The position numbers and the translations under genes were made by a program. Below are positions 42,210 through 51,102 of a DNA stretch of 64,000 bases, piece after piece. Location: assembly GCF_018137945.1 (NCBI RefSeq), contig NZ_CP073089.1, positions 1,860,001 to 1,924,000 of the forward strand, written 5' to 3'. The stretch comes from Brevibacterium sp. W7.2. GTDB taxonomy: Bacteria > Actinomycetota > Actinomycetes > Actinomycetales > Brevibacteriaceae. The notes beneath the pieces were generated by a model, which ran no database searches, had not been told where the DNA came from, and was given only the letters and a program-made list of their open reading frames with translations. Positions within the stretch are counted from its first letter, which is position 1, and every line of letters starts with the position of its first letter.

Positions 42210-44246
42210 TCAGGCGGTGCGGGACTTCGCGGCCTTCTTCAGCTGCTTCTCCGGCACCGGGTAGTCGCGCTGGGCGCGGGCTCGCCGGTAGTGGGCGGCG
42301 GCCTCGGCCTGCCGCTCGGCTTCGACGCCGGTGGCGATCGTCGCCCGCCGGTGATCATCCCCGTAGCCGAAGGCGTCGACCAGATCGAGGGCGTTGGCCG
42401 CGAGCTTCGCGCAGAGGCGGTTGAGCGTCTCACCGACCTGCCGTGCCCGCGACATCGGCAGACGGCCGTACATGAGGTGCCAGCCGATGTGCTTCTCGAT
42501 GAGGCTGAGCCCGTAGGTGTCGCGCAGACGGCGGAAGATCTTCGCCTGGGCGGGATCCTTCTGCTCCCGCATCGCCTCGTCGATGGCCTTCCACTTCTCG
42601 AGTTCGACGTAGGCGCGGGCCATCTCGACGAGTTCGTGCTGCTGGGAGTTGAAGAGCTCGGCCGCCTGCGCCGCCGGCATCTTCGCCGCCGGACGCAGCG
42701 CTGCGGCGAGCCCGGAGACCATGACCTCGAGACGGGTCTCGAGCAGGGTGCGCTGGAGGCGACCCGAACGGATCCGCCTCTCGCTGAGATTGGGGGTGAA
42801 GACGTCGGAGATCGCGCGCCCGGCATTGGCCAGGCCGCTGCGGTAGAGCGTGTGCTCGGCGGCCTGGGTGCCGATGAAGCGGGCGGCCCCGCCGACGTCG
42901 ATGTGTGCGAACTCCTTGGCGTAGTCCCCGAGGATGCGCTTGGCGACGAGCTGGAGGAGGACCGTGTTGTCGCCTTCGAACGTCACGTAGACGTCGAGGT
43001 CGGCCCGCAGGCCCACGAGGCGGTTCTCCGCCATGAAGCCGGCACCGCCGCAGGCTTCGCGGCACTCCTGGATGACGTCGAGGGCCATCCATGTCGAGTC
43101 GGCCTTGAACGCCGCGGCCCGGGTCTCGAGCAGGGCGCGGTTCTCCTCGCTGTCGTCGACGCCGGAGAACACCTCCTCGAACGAGGTGAGCAGCTTCTCA
43201 TGGGCGAGGCTCGAGGCGTAGACCGCGGCGAGGCCGGGCATGAGCCGGCGCTGGTGCTGCTGGTAGTCGAGCAGCGTCGTCTCGGTGTAGTCGTCGACGG
43301 TGGTGAACTGCTTGCGCTCGAGCCCGTAGCGCACGGCGATGTCGAGGGCGAGCTTGCTCGCCACGACCGCGGACCCGTCGAGGGAGACGCGACCCTGGAC
43401 GAGGGTGCCGAGCATCGTGAAGAACCGGCGTCCGGGCGAGTCGATGGGGGAGGAGTACTCGCCGTCGGCGGTCACCGCGCCGTAGCGGTCGAGGAGGTTC
43501 GTGCGCGGGATGCGCACGGCGTCGAAAGCGAAGCGACCGTTGTCGACTCCCCGCAGCCCGCCCTTGTAACCGTCGTCCTCGATGCTCACGCCCGGCTGCG
43601 GCTGGCTGTCGGCGGTGCGGATGGGCACGAAGAACGCGTGCACGCCGTGGTTGACCCCGGCGGTGATGAGCTGGGCGAAGACGACGGCGGCCCGCGCGTC
43701 TCGGGCGGCGTTGCCGATGTACTCCTTCGTCGCGGCCCGGAACGGGGTGTCGATGACGAACTCCTCGGTCGCGGCATCGTAGGTCGCGGTCGTGCCGATC
43801 GCGGCAACATCGGAGCCGTGGCCGATCTCGGTCATCGCGAACGATCCGAGCAGCTCTCCCTGCTGGGCGGGCACGAGCCAGTCGGCGTGCTGGGTGGGGT
43901 TGCCGAGGTGGAGGATCGCCCCGCCGAAGAGTCCGAACTGCACTCCGGCCTTGATCTGCAGGCTCGGCGAGGCGGTCACGGTCTCCTCGAAGCCGGCGAC
44001 GGTCTTAGCGTGTTCGTTCGTGCCCCCGAGCGTCTCCGGCAGCGCGGCCATCGGCAGCTTCGTGCCGGCCATGAGTCCGACCGCGGCAAGCGTGTTCGCG
44101 CGGGTGGTCTCGAGGTCGTCAGCGGGATCGAGGTGGGTGGACTCGTCGAGGGCGAGGCTGCGTCCCTGGCGGCGGGCCTCTGCCCAGCGTCCGTCGAGGA
44201 CGGTCTGGATGGCGGTGGGGTCGAGGTCGAGCGCGAAGTCGGTCAT
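42210..44246 (-). CDS. Acyl-CoA oxidase/dehydrogenase
   Basis: 678 aa flavoprotein of the acyl-CoA oxidase (ACOX) type, longer than the 380-400 aa of ordinary acyl-CoA dehydrogenases. FAD/substrate core: LLGSFAMTEIGHGSDVAAIGTTATYDAATEEFVIDTP near residue 135, GYKGGLRGVDNGRFAFDAVRIPRTNLLDRYG, GRVSLDGSAVVASKLALDIAVRYGLERKQF, and ECREACGGAGFMAENRLVGLRADLDVYVTFEGDNTVLLQLVAKRIL. The C-terminal third is a helical domain of ACOX proteins, ending in basic KKAAKSRTA. It introduces the 2,3-double bond in acyl-CoA. The adjacent TetR gene and thiolase operon support a fatty-acid role. Confidence 0.92.
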   Translation of the reverse strand: MTDFALDLDPTAIQTVLDGRWAEARRQGRSLALDESTHLDPADDLETTRANTLAAVGLMAGTKLPMAALPETLGGTNEHAKTVAGFEETVTASPSLQIKAGVQFGLFGGAILHLGNPTQHADWLVPAQQGELLGSFAMTEIGHGSDVAAIGTTATYDAATEEFVIDTPFRAATKEYIGNAARDARAAVVFAQLITAGVNHGVHAFFVPIRTADSQPQPGVSIEDDGYKGGLRGVDNGRFAFDAVRIPRTNLLDRYGAVTADGEYSSPIDSPGRRFFTMLGTLVQGRVSLDGSAVVASKLALDIAVRYGLERKQFTTVDDYTETTLLDYQQHQRRLMPGLAAVYASSLAHEKLLTSFEEVFSGVDDSEENRALLETRAAAFKADSTWMALDVIQECREACGGAGFMAENRLVGLRADLDVYVTFEGDNTVLLQLVAKRILGDYAKEFAHIDVGGAARFIGTQAAEHTLYRSGLANAGRAISDVFTPNLSERRIRSGRLQRTLLETRLEVMVSGLAAALRPAAKMPAAQAAELFNSQQHELVEMARAYVELEKWKAIDEAMREQKDPAQAKIFRRLRDTYGLSLIEKHIGWHLMYGRLPMSRARQVGETLNRLCAKLAANALDLVDAFGYGDDHRRATIATGVEAERQAEAAAHYRRARAQRDYPVPEKQLKKAAKSRTA

Positions 44247-44300
44247 GCGTGTGCTCCTGGTCTGTGCGATGGCGGTGCGTGGTCGAATCGTAAGGGTGTC

Positions 44301-44954
44301 TCAGGCTGTCGGCGGGGCGCCCCTGGCCTCGGGCGGCAGGGACGCCCACAGCCACGTGCTCACCGAGGCGGCGAACGCCTCGGGGGAGCCGGGGGCCGAG
44401 AGCCACGTCTCTGTCGCGGCGCGGACGAAGCCGATGGCGCCGGCGGCCCACAGCTTCCCGTCGTCACCGGCGAACCGTCCGTCGGTGACATCGAGGTCGA
44501 GGCGCTCGGCGAGGAGGTCGGCGACCTCGCGGAAGAAGCCGCCCTCCTCACCGGGATCGAATCGCCCCACGGCCTGGTCGCAGAAGCGGTAGATGCTCGG
44601 CGACTCGGCGGCGAGGCTGACGAACGCGCGGATCATCGCCTCGAGGGTCTCGCGGCGGTCAGGGGTCGGACCGGCGGAGTCTGCGATCGGGACGCGGGAG
44701 GCGCTCGCTTCGTCGAGCGAGTTCGCGATCACCTGCATCGCCCAGCCGCCCATCGCCTCCTGGAGCCCGGCGCGGTCGGTGAAGTAGCGGTAGAGCACGG
44801 CCTTCGTCGTCCCGGAGTGCTCGGAGATCTGCTCCATCGACAGATCGTCACCGTGTTCGTCGACGACATGGCGGACCGTCCGCAGCAGCTCGCGGCGGCG
44901 ACTGTCGCGATGCTCCTGCCACCGCGTCGAGCGGCCGTCTGTGAGCGATTTCAT
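44301..44954 (-). CDS. TetR-family transcriptional regulator
   Basis: 217 aa. N-terminal TetR DNA-binding domain: RRRELLRTVRHVVDEHGDDLSMEQISEHSGTTKAVLYRYFTDRAGLQEAMGGW, residues about 19-70. The C-terminal helical domain is of the TetR_C_33-like sort (MIRAFVSLAAESPSIYRFCDQAVGRFDP). It lies between the acyl-CoA oxidase (same strand) and the divergent thiolase operon, and a palindrome abuts its own start codon, so it probably represses itself and the lipid genes until an acyl-CoA ligand binds. That ligand is inference. Confidence 0.9.
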   Translation of the reverse strand: MKSLTDGRSTRWQEHRDSRRRELLRTVRHVVDEHGDDLSMEQISEHSGTTKAVLYRYFTDRAGLQEAMGGWAMQVIANSLDEASASRVPIADSAGPTPDRRETLEAMIRAFVSLAAESPSIYRFCDQAVGRFDPGEEGGFFREVADLLAERLDLDVTDGRFAGDDGKLWAAGAIGFVRAATETWLSAPGSPEAFAASVSTWLWASLPPEARGAPPTA

Positions 44955-44970
44955 GATACAGACGGTATCA
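44954..44970. promoter_or_regulatory. Candidate TetR operator
   Basis: TGATAC-AGACG-GTATCA is a perfect 6-bp inverted repeat with a 5-nt centre. It touches the start codon of the TetR gene and lies 47 nt upstream of the thiolase start in the divergent promoter region. Confidence 0.6.
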
Positions 44971-45016
44971 GGTACTGTCGGTAACAGCTAATTCCTCGAC
45001 AGACACGGAGGCGCTC

Positions 45017-46306
45017 ATGCCCGCACCCACCTCACGCGCCGTCATCCTCGGCGGCAACCGCATTCCCTTCGCGCGGTCGAACAAGCAGTACGCGAAGGCG
45101 AGCAATCTCGACATGCTCACGAGCACGATCGACGGCCTCGTCGCCCGCTTCGGGCTGGCCGGGGAGACGATCGGCGAGGTCGCCGGCGGTGCCGTCCTCA
45201 AGCATTCGAAGGACTTCAACCTCACCCGCGAGGCCGTGCTCGGCTCGGCGTTGTCCCCGACGACACCGGCCTACGACATCGGCCAGGCCTGCGCCACGGG
45301 CCTCGAGACCGTCGTCAGCCTGACGAACAAGATCAACGCCGGGCAGATCGAATCGGGCATCGCCGCGGGCGTCGACTCGGCCTCGGACGCGCCGATCGTC
45401 GTCAACGACTCGCTGCGGGAGATCCTCCTCGAGCTCTCCCGGGCGAAGACGCTGACGCAGCGCGTGCGCATCGCCGCGCAGATCCGCCCCGCCTACCTCG
45501 CTCCGCAGGCGCCGTCGACGGGGGAGCCGCGGACCGGCCTGAGCATGGGTGAGCACCAGGCGATCACGACCGCCGAATGGCAGATCAGCCGGGAGGCCCA
45601 GGACGAACTCGCCCTCGCCTCCCACCAGGGACTGGCCAGGGCGTGGGACGAGGGCTTCTTCGACGACCTCGTGACCCCGTACCTCGGAGTCAGCCGCGAC
45701 ACGAACCTCCGCCCCGACTCGACACTCGAATCGCTCGCGAAGCTCTCCCCGGTCTTCGGCAAGCGCCTGCCGACCGCGGCGACGATGACCGCGGGCAACT
45801 CGACCCCGCTCACCGACGGGGCCGCATCGGTCCTGCTCGGCAGCGAGGAGTGGGCGGCCGAGCACGGCTTCACCCCGCTGGCCCGGCTCATCGACGCCGA
45901 GGCGGCCGCTGTGGACTTCGTCGACGGAGCCGAGGGCCTGCTCATGGCTCCCGCCTACGCCGTGCCCCGGCTGCTCGCCCGCAACGGTCTGACCTTCGAC
46001 GACTTCGACGTCTTCGAGATCCATGAGGCCTTCGCCTCGACAGTGCTCGCGCATCTGGCCGCCTGGGAGTCCGAGGAGTTCGGACGCGAGAAGCTCGGTC
46101 TCGACGGGGCCTTCGGAACCCTCGACCGGTCGAAGCTCAACCCGCTCGGCTCCTCGCTCGCGGCGGGACATCCGTTCGCCGCGACCGGCGGACGCATCAT
46201 CGCGACGACCGCGAAGTACCTCAAGGAGACCGGCAAGAAGCGTTCCCTCGTCTCGATCTGCGCAGCAGGCGGACAGGGACTCACGGCGATCGTGGAGGCA
46301 GCATGA
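45017..46306 (+). CDS. Acetyl-CoA C-acyltransferase (thiolase)
   Basis: 429 aa thiolase of the FadI type. Nucleophilic cysteine in TPAYDIGQACATGLETVVSLTNKI near residue 93; catalytic histidine in FDVFEIHEAFASTVLAHLAAWE near residue 337; substrate histidine in NPLGSSLAAGHPFAATGGRIIATT near residue 385; acid-base cysteine in SICAAGGQGLTAIVEA at the C-terminus. It cleaves 3-oxoacyl-CoA in beta-oxidation, or condenses in reverse. First gene of a three-gene operon with a 4-nt overlap (ATGA) to the reductase. Confidence 0.94.
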   Translation: MPAPTSRAVILGGNRIPFARSNKQYAKASNLDMLTSTIDGLVARFGLAGETIGEVAGGAVLKHSKDFNLTREAVLGSALSPTTPAYDIGQACATGLETVVSLTNKINAGQIESGIAAGVDSASDAPIVVNDSLREILLELSRAKTLTQRVRIAAQIRPAYLAPQAPSTGEPRTGLSMGEHQAITTAEWQISREAQDELALASHQGLARAWDEGFFDDLVTPYLGVSRDTNLRPDSTLESLAKLSPVFGKRLPTAATMTAGNSTPLTDGAASVLLGSEEWAAEHGFTPLARLIDAEAAAVDFVDGAEGLLMAPAYAVPRLLARNGLTFDDFDVFEIHEAFASTVLAHLAAWESEEFGREKLGLDGAFGTLDRSKLNPLGSSLAAGHPFAATGGRIIATTAKYLKETGKKRSLVSICAAGGQGLTAIVEAA

Positions 46307-47658
46307 AGGACAAGTACCTCGAACTCATGGGCGGACCGCTCGGGAAGATCGCGAAGACCCTCGGTCTCCCGCAGCCCGTCGAACTCCAGCGCTTCGGCTC
46401 GACCCCCGAGTCCTATCTGCGCCGGCCCGTCCTCGTCACAGGCTCCGGCAGCGGGGCCCAGACGATCGCCGACCTCCTCCTCGACAACGGATTCGAGGTC
46501 AGGCGGCACGCGGCCCCCGATGAGTCGCTGCGGGCGATCATCGCCGTCCTCGACGACGTGACCTCGCCCTCCGAGCTCTCCGAGACCGTGCTCGGCCTCG
46601 GCGGAGCGGTGCGGTCGCTGGCCAAATGCGGTCGCGTCGTGACGATCTCGGCAGCACCCGACCCGACCGCTCAGGAGCCGCAGGTGGCCGCCGCCACCCA
46701 GGGCATCACCGGTCTCACCCGGTCGTTGGCCCATGAAATGCGGCGCGGCGCGACAGCCAACGGGATCCTCCTCGGGCGCGGCGTCGGCATCGACGCGCCG
46801 TCGGTGGCGTCGGCGCTGTGGTTCCTCCTGTCGGGCAAATCGGCGTATGTCGACGGCCAGTTCATCACCGTGACCTCGGGTGCCGGCGAGAGCGTGACCG
46901 ATGCCGAGTTCCTCGCCACCGGTCAGACCGGTCCGCTCGCCGGGCGCACCGCCGTCGTCACCGGGGCCGCCCGGGGCATCGGCGCCGAGGTGGCTCGCGT
47001 GCTCGCCCGCGACGGCGCCCACCTCATCGGCGTCGACATGCCCCAGGCCGGGCAGGCGCTGGCGCAGGTGATGAACGAGGTCGGGGGCAAGTCCCTCCAG
47101 CTCGACATCACCGCCGACGGGGCCGCCGACGCGATCGCCGAGGCCGCCGACGGCACCGTCGACATCCTCGTCCACAACGCCGGGATCACCCGTGACAAGC
47201 TGCTCGCGAACATGGACGCCTCCCGCTGGGACTCAGTGATCGCGGTCAACATCGCCTCGCAGGCGCGCATCAACTCCCGCCTCTTCGAGACCGGACGCTT
47301 CGCCGAGGGCGCGCAGGTCGTGTCGCTCGCCTCGACCTCCGGCATCGCCGGCAACCGCGGGCAGACGAACTATGCGACGTCGAAGGCCGGGGTCATCGGA
47401 CTCACGGCCGCCTCGGCGGGGGACTTCGCGGCACTCGGCGGCAGCGCCAACGCCGTTGCCCCCGGGTTCATCGAAACCGATATGACCGCGGCGATGCCCC
47501 CGCTCACCCGGCAGGTCGCGCGCCGGCTCTCGAGCCTCCAGCAGGGCGGACTGCCCGTCGACGTCGCCGAGACGATCGCGTTCCTCGCCTCCGCCTCGGC
47601 GCGCGGCATCAACGGCCAGACCCTGCGGGTGTGCGGGCAGAACATGGTGGGTGCGTGA
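46303..47658 (+). CDS. High-molecular-weight 3-oxoacyl reductase (FabG4-like)
   Basis: 451 aa, nearly twice the length of a classical FabG. Residues 1-200 form the divergent flavodoxin-like Rossmann domain of the FabG4/HMwFabG class (MKDKYLELMGGPLGKIAKTLGLPQPVELQRF...LVTGSGSGAQTIADLLLDNG). Residues about 205-451 are a complete short-chain dehydrogenase: TAVVTGAARGIGAEVARVLARDGAHLIGVD, HNAGITRDKLLANMD, catalytic SLASTSGIAGNRGQTNYATSKAGVIG. The NADH-linked class acts on 3-oxoacyl-CoA/ACP. In an operon between thiolase and MaoC, it completes a chain-shortening or elongation set. Confidence 0.92.
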   Translation: MKDKYLELMGGPLGKIAKTLGLPQPVELQRFGSTPESYLRRPVLVTGSGSGAQTIADLLLDNGFEVRRHAAPDESLRAIIAVLDDVTSPSELSETVLGLGGAVRSLAKCGRVVTISAAPDPTAQEPQVAAATQGITGLTRSLAHEMRRGATANGILLGRGVGIDAPSVASALWFLLSGKSAYVDGQFITVTSGAGESVTDAEFLATGQTGPLAGRTAVVTGAARGIGAEVARVLARDGAHLIGVDMPQAGQALAQVMNEVGGKSLQLDITADGAADAIAEAADGTVDILVHNAGITRDKLLANMDASRWDSVIAVNIASQARINSRLFETGRFAEGAQVVSLASTSGIAGNRGQTNYATSKAGVIGLTAASAGDFAALGGSANAVAPGFIETDMTAAMPPLTRQVARRLSSLQQGGLPVDVAETIAFLASASARGINGQTLRVCGQNMVGA

Positions 47659-48518
47659 TGAGCATGCTTCCCGTCTACGCGAAGGCCGTGCTCAAGGCCC
47701 TGCCGTTCGGCACGCGTCCCGGCACGGACCTGCCGGACAGGACCATCGCGCGCAGCATCGCCATCGACGCCACCGCCTATGCGGGGTTCGCGAAGGTCAT
47801 CGAGGCTCCGCTGCGCGACGTCGTCCATCCCGGCTACCTCCACGTGCTCGCGTTCCCGCTGAGCATGCAGCTCCTCAGCGATCCCGCCGTGCCGCTGCCG
47901 CTCGTCGGGATGGTCCACATCCGCAATCGGGTCGAGGTCATCCGCCCGGTGCGCATCGGCGATGTCGTCGACTTCTCCGTCTCGCTGGCCGGCCCCTTCG
48001 CGCATCCGGCGGGGACGACGATCGACGTCGAGGTCACCGCCCAGGTCGACGGTGAGACGGTGCTGACGGAGACGACGACGTACCTGGCGAAGGGCAAGCG
48101 ACTCGCCGGTGCGCAGGAGCAGCCGCAGCCGGCGCGTGAGGACTTCGTCGCGCCGCTGCCGACCGCGCGCTGGCGGCTCGACCCGATCATCGGGCAGCGC
48201 TACGCGAAGGTCTCCGGCGACTACAACCCCATCCACCTCAACGGGCTCGCCGCGCGCGGCTTCGGGTTCCCCAAGGTCATCGCGCACGGGATGTACACCG
48301 CGTCCCGGGCGCTGGCTGCGGCCGACCCCAGGCTCGAGTCCTACCGCTGGGACGTCTCCTTCGCGAAGCCGATCCTGCTTCCCGCGACCGTCGGGTTCGC
48401 CTTCACCGGGGGAGCGCGGCACGAGGCGGCGGACTTCGCGGTCTTCGACCCGGCTAAGGGCAAGCCGCACGTGCTCTCGAGCGTCACCGAGGTGGCCGCA
48501 CCGAGCGGCAGCGCCTGA
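47658..48518 (+). CDS. MaoC-type (R)-specific enoyl-CoA hydratase/dehydratase
   Basis: 286 aa double-hotdog protein. The C-terminal hotdog holds the hydratase 2 motif YAKVSGDYNPIHLNGLAARGFGFPKVIAHGMYTASRAL, with the Asp and His of the catalytic dyad (residues about 189 and 194). The N-terminal hotdog (HPGYLHVLAFPLSMQLLSDPAVPLPLVGMVHIRNRVEVIRPVRIGDVV) lacks that motif and is structural. It hydrates 2-enoyl-CoA next to the FabG4-like reductase, as in mycobacterial FabG4-HtdX pairs. ATG 47658 shares one base with the reductase stop; GTG 47655 is an alternative. Tail repeats follow. Confidence 0.9.
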   Translation: MSMLPVYAKAVLKALPFGTRPGTDLPDRTIARSIAIDATAYAGFAKVIEAPLRDVVHPGYLHVLAFPLSMQLLSDPAVPLPLVGMVHIRNRVEVIRPVRIGDVVDFSVSLAGPFAHPAGTTIDVEVTAQVDGETVLTETTTYLAKGKRLAGAQEQPQPAREDFVAPLPTARWRLDPIIGQRYAKVSGDYNPIHLNGLAARGFGFPKVIAHGMYTASRALAAADPRLESYRWDVSFAKPILLPATVGFAFTGGARHEAADFAVFDPAKGKPHVLSSVTEVAAPSGSA

Positions 48519-48566
48519 GGCTGTCGGGCGGCATCGCCTGAGCCGGCCTACAGGCATCGCCTGAGG
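48507..48566 (+). repeat. Stop-codon tail repeat after the MaoC gene (three copies)
   Basis: GGCAGCGCCTGAGG at 48507-48520 (containing the gene's TGA) is followed by GGCATCGCCTGAG at 48530-48542 and GGCATCGCCTGAGG at 48553-48566, a 23-bp period. The three stops fall in different frames. Confidence 0.85.
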
Positions 48567-48613
48567 TCAGAGACGGTGTGCAGTGAGGTCGGTCACAAAC
48601 GGCCGATTCGATT

Positions 48614-48641
48614 TTGCGCCGCCGCCGAACGCGTGTAGAGT
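48614..48641 (+). promoter_or_regulatory. tRNA-Leu promoter
   Basis: TTGCGC (48614-48619) and TAGAGT (48636-48641) are separated by 16 nt and sit 15 nt upstream of the mature tRNA 5' end. Confidence 0.55.
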
Positions 48642-48655
48642 AATTCCTGTTGCCA

Positions 48656-48743
48656 GCGCGGGTGGCGGAATTGGTAGACGCGCTAGCTTGAGGTGCTAGT
48701 GTCCAAATTATCGGACGTGGGGGTTCAAGTCCCCCTTCGCGCA
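48656..48743 (+). tRNA. tRNA-Leu (anticodon GAG)
   Basis: 88-nt class II tRNA. The acceptor stem GCGCGGG pairs with TTCGCGC (two G-U pairs). The D-arm is GCGGAATTGGTAGACGCG; the anticodon stem CTAGC/GCTAG holds loop TTGAGGT with anticodon GAG at 48690-48692. It has a leucine-type long variable arm (TGTCCAAATTATCGGACG) and T-arm GGGGGTTCAAGTCCCCC. CCA is not encoded. It reads CUC/CUU codons. Confidence 0.97.
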
Positions 48744-48750
48744 CAACAGG

Positions 48751-48784
48751 GAAGGCCCTTCCGGAGGAATCCGGGAGGGCCTTC
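48751..48784 (+). terminator. Terminator of tRNA-Leu
   Basis: A near-perfect 15-bp hairpin: 48751-48765 pairs with 48770-48784 (one T-G pair) around GGAA, beginning 8 nt after the tRNA. Confidence 0.8.
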
Positions 48785-48855
48785 GCTCATTCCCCGTCGC
48801 GCCCGTGCGTTAACGTTGATCCTGTTCAGCACCGTCGTGTCGAAGGGGAGTCTCC

Positions 48856-50163
48856 ATGTTTGATTTCAGTGCCGCCGAGGACGAGGTCACATCCCTGTGC
48901 CAGCAGCTCATCCGCATCGACACCCAGAACTGGGGGATGAACAAGGCGAACCCGGAACGCCCGGCCGCTGAGCTCATCGAGAGCTGGTTCGCCGAGGTGG
49001 GGCTGGCGTCGACGATCGTCGAATCCGCTCCCGGCCGGGCGTCGCTGGTCACCCGGATCGCCGGCGTCGATGCGACGGCTCCGGCCCTCGTCGTCCACGG
49101 CCACACCGACGTCGTCCCGGCCGCCGCCGAGGACTGGAGCGTCGACCCCTTCGCCGGTGTCATCAAGGACGGTCTGCTGTGGGGACGCGGGGCCGTGGAC
49201 ATGAAGGACATGGACGCGATGATCATCGCGGCGATCCGCGACATGGTCCGCCAGGGCCTCCAGCCCCGCCGCGACCTCATCGTCGCCTTCTTCGCCGACG
49301 AGGAGGCCGGAGGCGAATACGGGGCCCGCTACGTCGTGCGCAACCACCCCGAGTTCTTCGCCGGCGCCACCGAGGCGATCTCCGAGGTCGGCGGCTACTC
49401 CGTCGACATCCGCGGACAGCGGGTCTACCTCATCCAGACAGCGGAGAAGGGGCTGGCATGGCTCAACCTCATCGCCCACGGCTCCGCCGGCCACGGTTCC
49501 CAGCGCAACGACGACAACCCCGTCACCCGGCTCGCCGCGGCGATCACCCGGATCGGCGAGCACGAATGGCCGCAGGACATCCCCCCGGCGACACGACAGC
49601 TGCTCGAAGGGGTCTCGGAGATCACCGGGATCGCCTTCACCTCGGAAACGATCGGCGAACTGCTCACCGAGCTCGGCTCCGTCGCGAAGTTCGTCGCCCC
49701 GACCCTGCAGAACACGTCGAACCCGACGTTCCTCGAGGCCGGCTACAAGCACAACGTCATCCCCGGCACGGCGACCGGATACGTCGACTGCCGTACGCTT
49801 CCCGGCCAGCACGAGGACGTCATGCTCACGATCAAGGAACTCGCCGGACCGGGCATCGACATCGAGGTCAGCGAACAGGGCCCTGCCCTCGAAGCCGACT
49901 ATCAGACCCCGCTGGTGGCCCAGATGAACGCGAGCCTGCTCGCCGCCGACCCGGACGCCAGGGTGCTGCCGTACACGCTCTCGGGCGGCACCGACAACAA
50001 GTCGCTGTCGGAGCTCGGGATCGCCGGCTACGGGTTCGCACCTCTCCGGCTCACCGGGGACCTCGACTTCCCGGCGATGTTCCACGGCGTCGACGAGCGC
50101 GTGCCCGTCGACGCGCTCAGGTTCGGGACCCGCGTCCTCGGCGACTTCCTGATGCGGGCGTGA
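48856..50163 (+). CDS. M20-family metallopeptidase
   Basis: 435 aa zinc exopeptidase. Metal and catalytic motifs are intact: LVVHGHTDVVPA (His, Asp) near residue 80, GRGAVDMKDMDAM near residue 113, FFADEEAGGEYGARY near residue 150 (catalytic Glu), and a C-terminal metal histidine region after SGGTDNKSLSELGIAGYGF...MFHGVDERVPVDAL. A dimerisation domain occupies about 190-320. Substrate (dipeptides or acylated amino acids) is unknown. ATG 48856 follows AAGGGGAG. Its last 47 nt overlap the convergent transporter gene. Confidence 0.9.
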   Translation: MFDFSAAEDEVTSLCQQLIRIDTQNWGMNKANPERPAAELIESWFAEVGLASTIVESAPGRASLVTRIAGVDATAPALVVHGHTDVVPAAAEDWSVDPFAGVIKDGLLWGRGAVDMKDMDAMIIAAIRDMVRQGLQPRRDLIVAFFADEEAGGEYGARYVVRNHPEFFAGATEAISEVGGYSVDIRGQRVYLIQTAEKGLAWLNLIAHGSAGHGSQRNDDNPVTRLAAAITRIGEHEWPQDIPPATRQLLEGVSEITGIAFTSETIGELLTELGSVAKFVAPTLQNTSNPTFLEAGYKHNVIPGTATGYVDCRTLPGQHEDVMLTIKELAGPGIDIEVSEQGPALEADYQTPLVAQMNASLLAADPDARVLPYTLSGGTDNKSLSELGIAGYGFAPLRLTGDLDFPAMFHGVDERVPVDALRFGTRVLGDFLMRA

Positions 50164-51094
50164 TCGTCACCGCGATCCCGACGAGGACGAGCGCGGCGCT
50201 GAGCACCGTCGTCACGCTCACCAGTGATCCCGGCAGCGGCAGCAGGTAGTCGAGGAGGAGCGCGCCGAGGAGGTTCCCGAACAGCGAGAAGAGGCTGAGG
50301 AGGAGCACGCCGAGGCGACCGACCGTGAGCGCGGTGATCCCGATGAAGATCACCCCGAAGGCTCCGCCGAGCAGCAGCCACCACTCCTCCGGCGCCGTGG
50401 GGAACCCCTGCCACCGCGCACCGCCGGCCATGACGACGGCGGTGGCCGCGAGGAGGGCGACGAACCCGGTCGCGAAGTTCGCCGTCGTCGCGACGACGGC
50501 CGATCCGGATGCCGCCCGGACGCGGCCGTTGAAGGCCTGCTGGACACTGACGAGACCGCCGGCGATGAACGGCAGCACCGGTGCCCACCACGGCACCCCG
50601 AGGTCGAGCCGCTCGGCGGCGCCGACGACGAGGGCCCCGAGGACGATGAGGACCCCGAGGATGCGCAGCACCGTCAGCCGCTGACGGCCGCCGGGCGGCA
50701 GCGCCGTGCCGTCGACGATGATGCCGCCGGCGACCTGACCGGCGACGAAGGCCATCGTGAACATCGCGACGCCCATGAGCGGGACCGTCACCGCCTGGGC
50801 GACGACGACGAACGCGCCGTTGAGCCCGCCGAGGAGCATCCACCACGGCAGCCGGCCCGAGCGCACCCAGACGACGAGTTCACGGGCCGCGGCCCGCGAC
50901 GACGCGCTCGCGACGAGGACTGCGCCGACGACGAGGAGACCCGTGGCGAAGGAGATGAGCGCGGCGAAGACGGCGCCTCCGAGCACCGCCCCGAGCAGAC
51001 CGTTGGCGCGTCCCTGCAGCGACATCGCCGCCCCCGCGAGGATCGTCGCGGAGCCGGCGAGGAGGAGGGAGAGGAAGCCCGAGTGCGTTGCCAA
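50117..51094 (-). CDS. DMT-superfamily (DUF606/YdcZ-like) transporter
   Basis: 325 aa with about ten transmembrane helices in two similar halves. Family pattern: ILAGAAMSLQGRANGLLGAVLGGAVFAALISFATGLLVVG, and in the second half FIAGGLVSVQQAFNGRVRAASGSAVVATTANFATGFVALL, each with the QxxxNGRxR-type motif. TTG 51094 is the only start codon that keeps the first helix; it lies 9 nt after the DUF5703 stop on the same strand, so the two may be coupled. Substrate unknown. Confidence 0.8.
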   Translation of the reverse strand: MATHSGFLSLLLAGSATILAGAAMSLQGRANGLLGAVLGGAVFAALISFATGLLVVGAVLVASASSRAAARELVVWVRSGRLPWWMLLGGLNGAFVVVAQAVTVPLMGVAMFTMAFVAGQVAGGIIVDGTALPPGGRQRLTVLRILGVLIVLGALVVGAAERLDLGVPWWAPVLPFIAGGLVSVQQAFNGRVRAASGSAVVATTANFATGFVALLAATAVVMAGGARWQGFPTAPEEWWLLLGGAFGVIFIGITALTVGRLGVLLLSLFSLFGNLLGALLLDYLLPLPGSLVSVTTVLSAALVLVGIAVTITPASGSRRGRGSRT

Positions 51095-51102
51095 CCCCGC
51101 GA

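Noticed and set aside
42291..44984. 897-aa plus-strand open frame opposite the acyl-CoA oxidase and TetR genes
   Set aside because: It spans two real genes and their promoter region; composition is that of a GC-rich antisense frame.
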